Below, one piece after another: positions 37,091-47,861 of a DNA stretch of 64,000 nucleotides. Source of the DNA: Burhinus oedicnemus (taxonomy: Eukaryota > Chordata > Aves > Charadriiformes > Burhinidae); NCBI GenBank assembly GCA_008921705.1, contig VFFE01007667.1:953820-1017819 (forward strand), read 5' to 3'. The position numbers were made by a program, and so were the translations under genes. The notes beneath the pieces are model-generated. The model searched no databases, had not been told where the DNA came from, and saw only the letters and a program-made list of their open reading frames with translations. Every line of letters starts with the position of its first letter. Position 1 is the stretch's first letter.

Positions 37091-40000
37091 TTTTCTGTAT
37101 GGTTTTTAAGGCTGCCCTACATGAGAGCAGGCCGCTGAATAAAACACATACAAGTCCTTGCAGCTCTGACTTGCATGTTCACTCATTTATGTCCATCCAG
37201 AGAAGATGCAGGCGACAGTGATCTTTATCTTGTGCTTTGTGGGCAAATCATCTCAAAATACTGTTTCTTCAGAGGTTGCCAGTAATTGCTAGGAATGCCC
37301 AGCCAAGAATGATAACTGCAGCAAGGCCAGGCCAGGTGATGGCTCCTGTGCCATTAAAATGATTAGGAAGCAGCAGGAGATGAAATACAGCCCGAGGGAT
37401 CTCCTCTGCTGGCGCTGCTGCCAGTATTTGCTCAGAGTGCCTGGGGATGAGCCAAGCCGGGATGGCATTACTGCCACCCATCTGCCCTTGCTCCACGAGG
37501 GACAAACCAATCCACCATCTCTCCCTGGGGCTCTTACAAGCCCCCCATCCTCCTGAAACCCTCCCCACGATGGCTGGGCACTTTCCATGTCACGGTTATC
37601 GATTTCTGAGTTGCGTTGGTGTCTCTCTTCCCTCTCAGCAAGGATGTCACCTTGTCAAGGGCTGGGAAAGGCACAGGTAAATAATTTTGGGGGTGTTTTG
37701 CTATGAAAGGCTTGCGATCACCTTCATCTCTTCTCAGACTTGCAAATGCCAGGACCAATTATTCAGAAATATGGTTTTTGCAATGACTGCATCCAGACTG
37801 GAAAGGAAGAGCTGGGCTAGGCCAGTGGCATGGGCCCACCAGCAGAAATGAGCACCATGCCACAGTAAAGAGGTCACCAAGGTGACAAGAGCCAGTCCCA
37901 CCTGAGGAATGTTTGATTCAACAGGAATTCCCCACCATTGGTGACAAGAACAAAGCATCTGGAAAAACACGATGCCAGCTTTGGCTCCAAAAAAGCTTTT
38001 CCCTGTCTTGTTATCCATAGTCTTGAATAATTGCCATCGCAAGAGTCTCGCCGGCTCCTGCGCACCAAGACCTCTCTGTCCCCACATGCTGGACCTCTGG
38101 AGAAAAGCCTTGTTTGGACTTGCTGGCATTTTGCTTGCGCCTTGACTCCTCCTGACGCCAGCGAGGTTTTCCGACACAGCGCATCAGTGTGCCTGTGGTT
38201 GTTTTTCAGCACTTAAGTAAACAGCAGCAGCACCATGTTTACAGAAGCGCATTTTGCCTCCTTGTTGCCCCGCAGCCCGCTGAGCTGCTCCGCAGCAGCG
38301 GCCGTGATGCTCGGCCAGTTTGCAGTGACGCGGCCCCCTGGGTGTTAAACGTCACCCTTCCTTTCTTCTGAACCAGACCAGACCCCTAAACCCATCTCGA
38401 CCAGCTTGTTTCCTCCTAAGCAAGCCATCGTTCAAAGAACGGTGCGACTGTGGAGCTAAGCTGAAGCACTGGGAGAAGGGCAGGTGTAGCAAGGCTGTGG
38501 GTCAAATTCACCAGCGAAATTGGGAAAGTAGCGGGCATTTAGCTGTGGCCACAGCACTCCTTGTAACAGCTCTAGTTTCATTCACACTACAGGTATCTTC
38601 AGGTCTATCTGCAGAACCCACAGGTCACAGAGTTGGCTACAGCAGAGATGGTCTGAAACGGATTCAGGCTGATGGCTGAAGATGAAGTCTCTCATTAACT
38701 TCACAAGTTAACGTTCTGTGGTCGTGGGCAATATCAGAGGTTTTAATGGATGAGAGGTTGCTTGCAGCCCATGGATTAATTCGAGGACTAATTTTTTTCA
38801 GAGGTGCTTGCCCTTCTTGAGAAGGAGAATCAAGAGGCTGAGGAGTCTCATCTTCAGAAAGGCTGAGCTCTCACGTCAGCACTCAGATTAACTGCCCTGT
38901 TTTTCCCAAGACCCGGGAGTGCTGGGTGCAGTGCTTTACAGAAAACACAGCCTCGAGTAGCCCGATACAAACTGCAAAGTGCTGAGCGCTTATGACCATC
39001 ATTTGCTGCTTACAAGGGGACTGAGCTGTTCTGAAAGCCCAGCCCAGATTTCAAATACTAGAAAATCTGTCCCTGAGCTCTTAATCCAGTTTATGGGCTC
39101 ATCACGAATGGAGCTGAGCCATTCTTGGAAGGAAAACTTGGCAAAAGCAGTCATTCTCCACTGTATGAGTAGAAACCGCACTCAAAGCTCAGGCCAACAA
39201 ATCTAGATTGGGGAGTAATTAAAACCTGTAACAGCCTCTTTGCACAACTGAGGGAAGCGGTGATATTGGGGCAGCAGCCAGAGCTAATTGCACAGGAACA
39301 GGACCAACACCAAAGCTCACTTCTCAGGTTGCTCTCTATGTTGCACACCTGGATGGGAGCTGAATGCTCCTTGGCTCCGGTCGAGCTACCCTGCTGGTGC
39401 CAAAGAGCTGTCTTCTGCAGCCCTACCGAAACCAGCAGGTTGTGCCTCCACACCACCAGTGCGTACAAACATCTTTTCCCTCTGCAGAACAAGGCATGAG
39501 AAGAGGAGCTCAACTCTCCTCTCCCAGCAACATTACATCCATACGGTGCTATTGAGGTTAATAGAATTGTTCTCCCCCTATTTATACTTAGTGGGAAGAA
39601 AAACAGACCTGAATGTGGCTATTCTTTTTTAAAAGTCTCTTCTAACAATAGCTGTCTTTCAATAGCTTGTTTACTGCCCATCTGTGACTCCAAAATAAAA
39701 TCTGTTCAGCTGTTGATCTAAAAGACTTCCCCTTCACAGCTAATCCTCAATGATCCTTGCTGTTCTCTGGCAGCCAGGCTGAACTCTCTCTTGATTGCCC
39801 ACGTCAATAAATCATACATTATCTATGCTTGAACTTGGTTAAGATTCTGGCTAATGATGCATGAGATAGAAGGGGGCTCAGCTGATGTAGTCTTAGTTGT
39901 GCTCTCAGTAAAGCTGGTTGAAGTGGAAAAAAATAGCTAAGATGATAGATTTTTGCCATTAAAAATCAACTTGTCTGATTTAGTGCATGGATAAGAGCAG

Positions 40001-41435
40001 ATGCACTGATCAAAATAATGATGCATTTGTGCAGTCTCAGACATCAGCAAGGGAAATATGAAGTGGAAGAAGGGTCTGAGAAGTATTTGCTGCAAATAGA
40101 CGTGACGAGTGCCATAGGAGACACACTGCACAAATGCATGGGTGCCTTGCTGGGAGCTGAGATATTCTCCTCACCCAGGAGACCTCAGGCAGTGCCAGAC
40201 GTGCAGAGGCAGTGCCCTGCAGGACAACCTCTCCTCCAAGGCCTCTCGCCACCTGCCTTTTCTCTTTAGGTTAGCACCATCTAGAGGGATGCGTCTGCAA
40301 ACCCGAGGCGTCAGCTCGACAGCGCACATTTGGCACAGGAAAACACCCATCTGAAAGACACTGGGTTTGGAGTCAGATGGAACCAAACAATTGAAAGCGA
40401 AGCCAGAAGAGCAGTTTACTCCTCCAGCCACCTTCACTATTCGTTAAAGCACAAGGCTGTGGTGCAATCATTCCCCCTGTCCTGGTGAGCTCTTCTGTGA
40501 AATGGAAAGATGGGTCCTCCAGAGAGGACTGGAGGTCGGGGGCGTTTAGAGGGGCATGTCTGGAGGGGGATGCTCAGGGTTTGGAGCCTTTTTTCTTGAT
40601 TTTTTTTTTTTTTAAACACCTACAGATCTTGCATCACATACTCCTGCAGCCTCCAATGACATCTGATGATGTGATGGGGAGCCCTCTGTGGTTTAGACCA
40701 GAGGTTGTTCTTCATGTCTGTCCAAGCCCTTGCCTTTCACTAACACCACACAGCACCATGACAGGACACCAGCTGAACTAAAGGGTTCTATGCCGCATTT
40801 TACAGTTTTCAGCCCAGTGCATCAGAGCTTACTCAAATCTCCTGACATGAAACACCAGAACAAGACCGAGGGCGGGGTGGAGTGACATTAGCTCCTCTCT
40901 GACACACACCAGTCTTGCGCTTTCTTCTGCAGCAGTGCAGGCTGCCAACTTGCAGTGCCATGAGACGCAGTACCTGCACTCCATCAGCCGCCTCTCTGGT
41001 CGACCTTATACAATCCCAAGGCAAGGCCATCGAAACCAAAGTCTGACCTGTCTGCATCAGTGAGTGAGTGGTTTGGAGATAGGAAGCACGTTGCTCTGGT
41101 CAAAGGAGAAGCTTTCAGAATTCACCTGCCGTTGAGATTAGCATAAACAACAGCAAAGTTTTGCAAAGGATGCACAAAAAGTGCATTTCTTTAGTAACTG
41201 GCTGCAGTGACACTGAGGACAAAAATCAAGCAGTGCTCTGGAGATGGTGTGGGGGAAGGACCCTAGAGAAACCAAGGCCAATGCTGCTGCCTATGTCTTG
41301 TCCACTAGAGGGGTCACCCTTACCTTCCCCTGCATACAATGGGATGTGATATAGGAGGGTTTGAAGGTCTAGCTAGGGGAGGGAAGGACATTCTCATCCC
41401 TGCACTGTTCAGACAGTGGCAGGAAAGGAGAGAAA

Positions 41436-41925
41436 AATCACAAAATTATGGAATGGTTTGGATTGGAAGGAACCTTAAAGATCATCTAGTTCCAACCACC
41501 CTGCCATGGGCAGGAACACCTCCCACTAGACCAGGTTGCTCAAAGCCCCATCCAACCTGGCCTTGAACACCTCCAGGGATGGGGCAGCCACAGCTTCTCT
41601 GGGCAACCTGGGCCAGTGTCTCACCACCCTCAGAGTGAAAAATTTCTTCCTGAGATCTCATCTAAATCTCCCCTCTTTCAGTTTAAAACCCTTCCTCCTC
41701 ATCCTGTCACTCCACCCCCTGATCAAGAGTCCCTCTCCAGCTTTCTTGGAGCCCCCTTTAGGGACTGGAAGGGGCTCTAAGGTCTCCCCGGAGCCTTCTC
41801 TTCTCCAGGCTGATCAACCCCAACTCTCTCAGCCTGTCCTCATACGAGAGGTGCTCCAAGCCTCTGATCATCTTCATGGCCTCCTCTGGACCTGCTCCAA
41901 CAGATCCATGTCCTTCTTATATTGC
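41436..41925 (-). mobile_element. CR1 LINE, 5'-truncated copy (about 0.49 kb)
   Basis: The tail is eroded (AATCACAAAATTATGGAATG). It is followed by an otherwise well kept CR1 3' region, up to the CAACAGATCCATGTCCTTCT block, where it stops. Its sequence is close to the 22.5 kb copy. Confidence 0.95.
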
Positions 41926-44544
41926 CTTTCTTCACCCCTGCTCCACAGAAGCAAAGTGCACGCTGCAGTGATCCTCTCCAGCTCAGGTTAGAGATCGCAG
42001 CACAAGGTTTACCTCCCCACATCTCAAACCCAGGACCTCTGTCAGCCACGAAGCACCAACAGCAGCTCCTCCAGCCGAGGCCAAACCACCTTTCTGGCAT
42101 GGTCAGCTCAAACCTCAGTGCCACTGCCCGCAGCCGATGCCCAGAGTGCTTTCTCCATTCCAGGAGGTGCAGGGATCCCAGGCCTGGCACGGCGCAGCCC
42201 TGCCTGGAGGCAGTGCCGGTCTGAGCCTGCCTCCCCGCGCATGACCGGGTGTTACTGGAGCAACATCCCCACGGGACGGAAGGAAGGAGGAAGCCAGGCT
42301 GTAAAGAAATAAAACCACAGCAGAACCGACTGTGAGAGGAGAGAGAGGAAGAGACAGGCTGGCTGGGAAGGACAGCTTCGCTGAGTCCGGGAGAAAATGG
42401 TTTGAGTAATTATCAACGGTAAGGAAACCTCTCGTTTGAGGCAAGAGAGCTTAGAGGGATTTCTGCATGGTAAATATTCTGCATATTTTATGGCCTTGGC
42501 TTGCGGGGGGAGAAAGGTTGGTGCCCGAGTGGTTTGAAACACAGCCAGGACACAGTAACTCTTTTTTAGCCCGTTGAATCCAGTCCCCTCCATTTCCTCT
42601 GTTACTTTTGGCCATAATCTACCCCAGGTCCAGCACAACCCTCAGCAGATCCTCCTCTGCCAGGATCCCCAGCTCACAATGAGATCCGGCTCTGGGTTCT
42701 CTGGGGAGGCTTTTTCAGGGTAGCCGGTGTTTTGCATTGCTGCAGCGAGCAGATGGGTCTCCCCTTTCTCACCAGCCTGCCGCTATGTGGCCAGGAAGAT
42801 GGGGACCCTGTGCGGCCGGGAGCTCCAGGAGCCACCACCCTGCCCGGCGCAGGCAGCCCCCCGCAGCCACCACCAAAGTAAGTCTGCAGCTCGCTGGGGA
42901 CGGGGACATCCACACGCCTCAGCCCCAGCTGTGCTGGGGACGGAGGGGCCAGGGCTTGCCAGGGCTCACATGCTGGGGGGGGGCACCTCCTCTTGCTGCC
43001 CACTCTCTCAAGCAAGCTGCTGCCCTGCCCCCAGGGGAGATGTGCTGGGTCCCCATCGCTCCCTGCCTGTGCTCCAGCAACCATAGTCTTCCTCAGAGCC
43101 AGGCACTTTGTCTGAGGAAGAATTGTAAGAGGTAGAAGTTGCAAAAGTTTATTTTCTTTCCTGCTTTATCTTCCCTCGCTGGGTTTTGCCTTTAAATGCC
43201 ATGGCTGCATCCCAGCCCCTGGCAGAGACGATGGGCAAAGAGCAGCCTTCGGAAGGGAGGACAGAGTTGCTCTGGGGTTAATCAGAGGGGTGAGTGGATG
43301 TAACCTGCTGAAGCACTGCTTCCCCAGAGCTATATCTCCCTGGGGCAATCTGTTATTTCAGGCACCCTGCTAAATACCAAAATGCATCACCACGTACCCC
43401 AGCTGGCAGTGAGAGATTTCCATCCTTGGCTGCCAATCTTCCCCAGCCCCTTCCTGGCCCATTAAAATGCACAAATTGCCATGATTTTGCAGATCACTCA
43501 TGTGATGTCCCCAAGAGCAGCTGCTCCCCCTGGCCGCCCCCCATTCGGTACGGCAGATACAGCGAGGACCTTCCTGGCTCCTCATCCTTGCCCCGGCTGT
43601 GGGGGCTGCTCCCGGCGAGGAGGGCTCACCGGGGACCTGCTCCCGCATCGCCTGGCCATGCTGCTCAGGTGTTAAAGCTGGCTGTCAAAATGAAATTATT
43701 TTTGAGCAGCATACAGAGGAATCTCAGCATGGGAAAGACCTGCTCCACCAACACCAGCTTCACCGGTTTGGCTGAGTCACTCCTGGTTGCTCTTGTGCAA
43801 GCATGCCCAGAGCTGCGCCCGGGCAGGAGCACATTCCCAGGCAGCTGCCACAGCGGTCAGGTCATGCCCTGTGGTCTCCTACCTCTGCCAGGAGCTTAAG
43901 GCTGTCTCAGGAGACTCGCAGGGAAGATGTAGGGCTGAGACATTCCCTTTCTGCTCCTCCCAAGTGCTCTGTGCCAAGGGGGGGAAGGGAACTGCACGCC
44001 TGGGGGGGGCGTCCTATAAAATCTCCAGAATATCACCTTTCCCCTAAAAAAACAGCTGGATCCCTAATGGGGGGGAGGAGGTGTAGAAAAAGGATGTCTC
44101 TCTTCACTAATGCCTTAATTAAGTGCATATGAAGGAAAAGCAGAGCGTTAATCATCTGGCCTGCAATGGGAGCCAGGACTTTGCAGGGGTTCCAGATGGG
44201 AAGAGCAAGGCAGGCACTTGGGTGTATTAGCGAGAGGAATTAACCTCCTCCTTTGAGCAAAGAAGTTAAGCTCCTTCTCTGCAGTTAATTGCTGGGTGTT
44301 TGTCGCAATCAGGGGAGCTGCCCCAGTTGGCACCAGCAGAGGGTCTGGCCCCGTGCCTTTCTGGCATGTCGGGCACGCCGGCCCCTCAGCCGCTGTGGAT
44401 GCAGGGGCTGCACCAGCGCGAAGGACAGTGGGGGTCTGCACCTCTCTTCAGCCCACAGCTGTGAGCTCCACGGCACCCTGGGAAAGCTGGCCTAGGCCAG
44501 GGCATGAGGAGCATACAGCTCAGCAGGGCACAGATCCAGCTGGG
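41926..44544. other. GC-rich stretch without a recognisable gene
   Basis: Sequence from about 42.7 to 44.0 kb is more GC-rich than its surroundings and gives overlapping ORFs on both strands, as GC-rich DNA does. CpG dinucleotides are not dense enough to call a promoter island by eye. A donor-like GTAAGT at about 42880 has no convincing exon before it. Confidence 0.45.
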
Positions 44545-44970
44545 AAATCACAGAATCACAGGGGCTGGAAGGGACCTCTGGAGATCATCTAGTCCAACCC
44601 CCTGCCAGAGCAGGGTCACCCAGAGCAGGTTGCACAGGATGGCATCCAGGTGGGTTTGGAATGTCTCCAGAGTTGGAGACTCCACCACCTCTCTGGGCAG
44701 CTTGTGCCAGTGCTCTGCCACCCTCAAAGAAAAGAAGTTCCTCCTCATGTTTAGATGGAACTTCCTATGGTCAAGTTTGTGCCCATTACCTCTTGCCCCA
44801 TCACTGGGCACCACTGCAAAAAGACTGGTCCCATCCTCCCGGCACCCTCCCTTGAAGTATTTGTAAGCATTGATGAGATCCCCCCTCTGAGCCTTCTCTT
44901 GTCCAGACTAAAAAGACCCAAGTCCCTCAGCCTTTCCTCATAAGAAAGATGTTCTTGTTCCCTAATCACC
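44545..44970 (-). mobile_element. CR1 LINE, different (older-type) subfamily (about 0.43 kb)
   Basis: The tail reads AATCACAGAATCACAGGGGC and the body has GGAAGGGACCTCTGGAGATC and GGTTGCACAGGATGGCATCC, which differ from the other copies and mark another CR1 subfamily. On the minus strand, LSYEERLRDLGLFSLDKRRL and then GHKLDHRKFHLNMRRNFFSL remain, in two different frames, so the ORF is broken. Confidence 0.93.
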
Positions 44971-45899
44971 AAATGTGGATGATCTGGAGGCACCAGCGGT
45001 GTCCTGGTCAGTTTGGAAACTGCGGAGCTTTATCCCCTCCTTGCAGCAAGGTGAGCTCTGCTGGAGAGCTCTCTGTGTCATAGACCCGGCCTGGCTCCCT
45101 CGCACTTACCTAATGTTGCTTATGGTTCCCATCAGGAGGTTTTCTGAGCACCTTGTCAGTTCACACCCCAGCCTTGTCCCTTCAGCAATAATCTTTCCCC
45201 TTGGCTAATCCTGAATCTCCCTCTTTTCTCCAACACTTGTGCATTTGCAGATGTAAAGGCAGAGGTATCAGTAGCCCCCCAAGCAAGAGCTTCGTTTCCC
45301 AGGAACAACAACCCCATCCAAGACCAGCCCTGCAGGTCCTGAGGGTAAAAGCCCTCGTGGTCTTTGCCTGAAGGCCACGAGCTTTCTTCCCACTGGTTTC
45401 CCCAGGGAATCTGTTTGCTGGGAATCCTGCAGCCCAGAGATTGGAAAATATCAGCAAATCCCTCCTGTATCTGCTCTCAGCACAGAAGCACAACAATAGA
45501 AAATGTCCTGATCGGTCCCTCATTACCAGAACTTTCTAGCTGGCAGAAAAATAAGAATTACCAATGTGTATCAGATGCTCCTGGCACTTTGGGCCATGGC
45601 ACACCAGGGGCAGAGCATGAGCCATTGCATCCTAGCAGCAACTCCAGATTTTTATACTGTGAAACCAAATTGTGGTCCCAGTGGTATTGGTATACATTCA
45701 GATAATTTCCATGAAGGTAAAATCAGGTCCTGAGCTGAAGTAAGGAGTCTTAGAGCTTAGGTCTGTGGAAACCCCATGATGTTTCGTACCACCCCCTTCC
45801 CCGTGACCAGTAAGCTAGTGAAGCTGTCCGTACTGGGCAGCCAGCACACCGGCATGATGCGCAGCATCCACAGAGCAGAGGGCTGCAGGGATCGCAGTT

Positions 45900-45960
45900 G
45901 ATCTTCCCCTCCAGTGAACCCCTGCCGTCGATCTCCCCCTCCAGCGAACCCCGCACCATC
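45900..45960. repeat. Two-copy tandem duplication, about 30 bp unit
   Basis: GATCTTCCCCTCCAGTGAAC and its remainder at 45900-45929 are repeated as GATCTCCCCCTCCAGCGAAC at 45930-45960, with a few substitutions and one extra base. A short local duplication. Confidence 0.8.
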
Positions 45961-46652
45961 ACAGAGAGCAATGACAGCAGAATCGCAAACTCCACATACG
46001 CGGAGAGGAATCTGCCTGACCCCTTCCTGTGACAGCCCAAGCTGAACCAGAAATAAAGATGGATGAAAAGAGGCTGGCTGGGATCATGGTGGTTTTTCTC
46101 CTGGAAGGGGTTTGCTGCCCTTACGGTGTTTGAACAGACTGATGCTTAGGATTGTATGTTGGCAGTACCAGGGCTCGCTGCTGAGGCTTGCCTTACTGCT
46201 CGTGTAGGGAGAGATGGATCTTGTCCCACCATTGCTTGTGATAGAAACAACAGGGGAGGGGGCAGAGTCATCCTGCACCCCTGGGGAGAGCTGGCTGTAA
46301 GCTCCTGGCTCTCCAGGGCTCAGCCTCTTGCTGCCACCCTGAACAATGGCTTGGCCTTCGGTACCAAAGACTTTTCTGGTACAATATCACATAAGGAGGA
46401 GACGGGACATACAAAATTAAGGGATGCACACAAACTAAGGACCTTGATTTTAAAAACCTCCTGGCTTTGTGCAGGGCAGGTGTCCCGTGCGGAGCTACGT
46501 TCAGGTGAGAGGCACAAGCCCTGCCCGGAAGACTGTGGGGGTCTGCAGGAGATGGGGAGGGAAGCCAGGCAGACTGGGAGGTACAGAACAGACCCAAATC
46601 TCCAATGCACACTCAGCTACAGCAAGGCTGGAAAACACAGACCTTGGGACTC

Positions 46653-46658
46653 TTTATT
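46653..46658 (-). promoter_or_regulatory. Alternative distal AATAAA for TMEM268 (possible)
   Basis: A second canonical AATAAA lies on the minus strand about 1 kb beyond the stop codon. It would give a 3' UTR of about 1 kb. Nothing in the sequence alone decides between this and the proximal signal. Confidence 0.25.
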
Positions 46659-47651
46659 CTGACCATTGTCACTTCCTAGGACAGCTACCACCACCAAACT
46701 GTGTGGTTAGGTAGTCAAGTAAACGTCAGTGCATGCAGTCATCTGAATTTCATGGAAATGCCTGGCTCTGGGGACAGAAAAGGCCACCAGCAGTTCCTGG
46801 ACCGTACAGCAGTTCTCCATTCATGGGCACTACCTGAGCCCAGAACCTCTTGCAGGCTTACAGCACCTAATTTCCCACTTCTTTATGGACTCCAAGCAAG
46901 CGTGGAGGTCTCCTGCTCACCACTGGCTCCTCTTATGTGCTATGTGCAAATGCAATGGCAGGGGAAAGGAGGAAAGGAAAACCAAAGGAAATCAGCCTGT
47001 CCCAAAGTGAAACAGAAAGGGAAGTCTAAAAAGAGCCATGCTCCAGGATGCCCTACACAGTGCCCAGTGCCTTCTTTAAGGCCTCATCCCATGGGTCATC
47101 AAGATCCATGATGATCAAGATCCTCCCAGGGGAAGCAGCAGAAGCGGCAGGTACTGAGCACCATCCCGAGCTGCTTCTTAAATGGAAAGTTTGCCAAGTC
47201 ATCAGCTGAGACATTGTCCATGTTTGTCACAGGACAAAGCTCACTATCATTGACAACTACGTGAGACAAACGTAATCCAGAGCAAACACCACATTTGCAA
47301 CACTGCTACGCACAGATTTTCTCTGTCTTCCTTGTACCAAAGAAACCCCACGTACTTCATTTCGAAGGCATGGGGCTGGCACCTGCAGGTATTCCCCACG
47401 GCTCTCCAAGGCCCCCAGGTAAGAGCAGTGGGAAATTTCCCAAGGGAGCTCCAGGCTGTCCCTGGATTGTTTCTGACCCCCAGAGCAGCTCCTTCAGACC
47501 AAGCCAGTGGGCAGGCAAAAGGTCTCAAAGATAAGCAGCTTTCTGGGGAGTGTCTTGCATGTTTGATCAGAGTCATATTTCCACTTGTTCATCCGGGTAA
47601 GTCCCTCTCCTCTGCCCCACAGCTTCTTCACACTGTTGTGTATGGACAGCT

Positions 47652-47657
47652 TTTATT
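47652..47657 (-). promoter_or_regulatory. Polyadenylation signal AATAAA of TMEM268 (likely)
   Basis: A canonical AATAAA on the minus strand starts 24 bases after the TMEM268 stop codon. A G/T-containing stretch (CAGTGTGAAGAAGCTGTGG) lies roughly 20-45 bases further on. If it is used, the 3' UTR is only about 40-60 bases. Another AATAAA lies at 46653-46658 and could end a longer form. Confidence 0.5.
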
Positions 47658-47681
47658 TCAGCATTCCCCAGCCCCCTCTGG

Positions 47682-47861
47682 TCACCTGCCCATGAACCAG
47701 CTCTGGTGTGTGTTGAGCACAGTGGTCTCGATGAACTGGCAGAGACAGGGCATGCTGCTGTGCTCCAGGTGTCCCCCTGCCACGGTGCGAGGGAGCCGGC
47801 CGGTGACCAGGAGCCGGACGTAGCATCCACTGAAGATCACCAGAAGCTGCTGGGCCATCAC
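47682..47861 (-). CDS. TMEM268: TMEM268 last coding exon, with stop
   Basis: This exon has 180 nt including TGA at 47684-47682 and follows acceptor TTCCAG. It encodes residues 263-321. VMAQQLLVIFSGCYVRLLVT matches MARQLLAVFGGYYIRLLVT of the human protein. The end, LCQFIETTVLN then WFMGR, parallels PCQLIEAYILG then PFLAR. The closing Arg right before the stop is shared. No Cys-rich prenylation or PDZ-type tail is seen. Confidence 0.95.
   Translation of the reverse strand: MMAQQLLVIFSGCYVRLLVTGRLPRTVAGGHLEHSSMPCLCQFIETTVLNTHQSWFMGR

Larger units (their letters stand above)
35284..41435. other. No gene recognised
   Basis: Purine- and AT-rich sequence runs from about 36.2 to 36.7 kb. A small inverted repeat (36186-36224) and a possible LINE fragment (37011-37090) are listed separately. 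The remainder has only chance frames. Confidence 0.5.
44971..47630. other. No gene recognised; region downstream of TMEM268
   Basis: This is the sequence beyond the proximal TMEM268 poly(A) signal. Part of it would be 3' UTR if the distal AATAAA at 46653-46658 is used. A 30-bp imperfect tandem pair lies at 45900-45960. No exon of a neighbouring gene was recognised. Confidence 0.5.

Noticed and set aside
42727..43086. GC-rich segment with a GTAAGT donor, possible first exon with promoter
   Set aside because: ORFs are open on both strands, no initiation context or family match was seen, and CpG density looks too low for an island by eye.
2853..47600. TNFSF15, TNFSF8 or TNC exons
   Set aside because: No TNF-homology or fibronectin/EGF-like exon was recognised on the plus strand.
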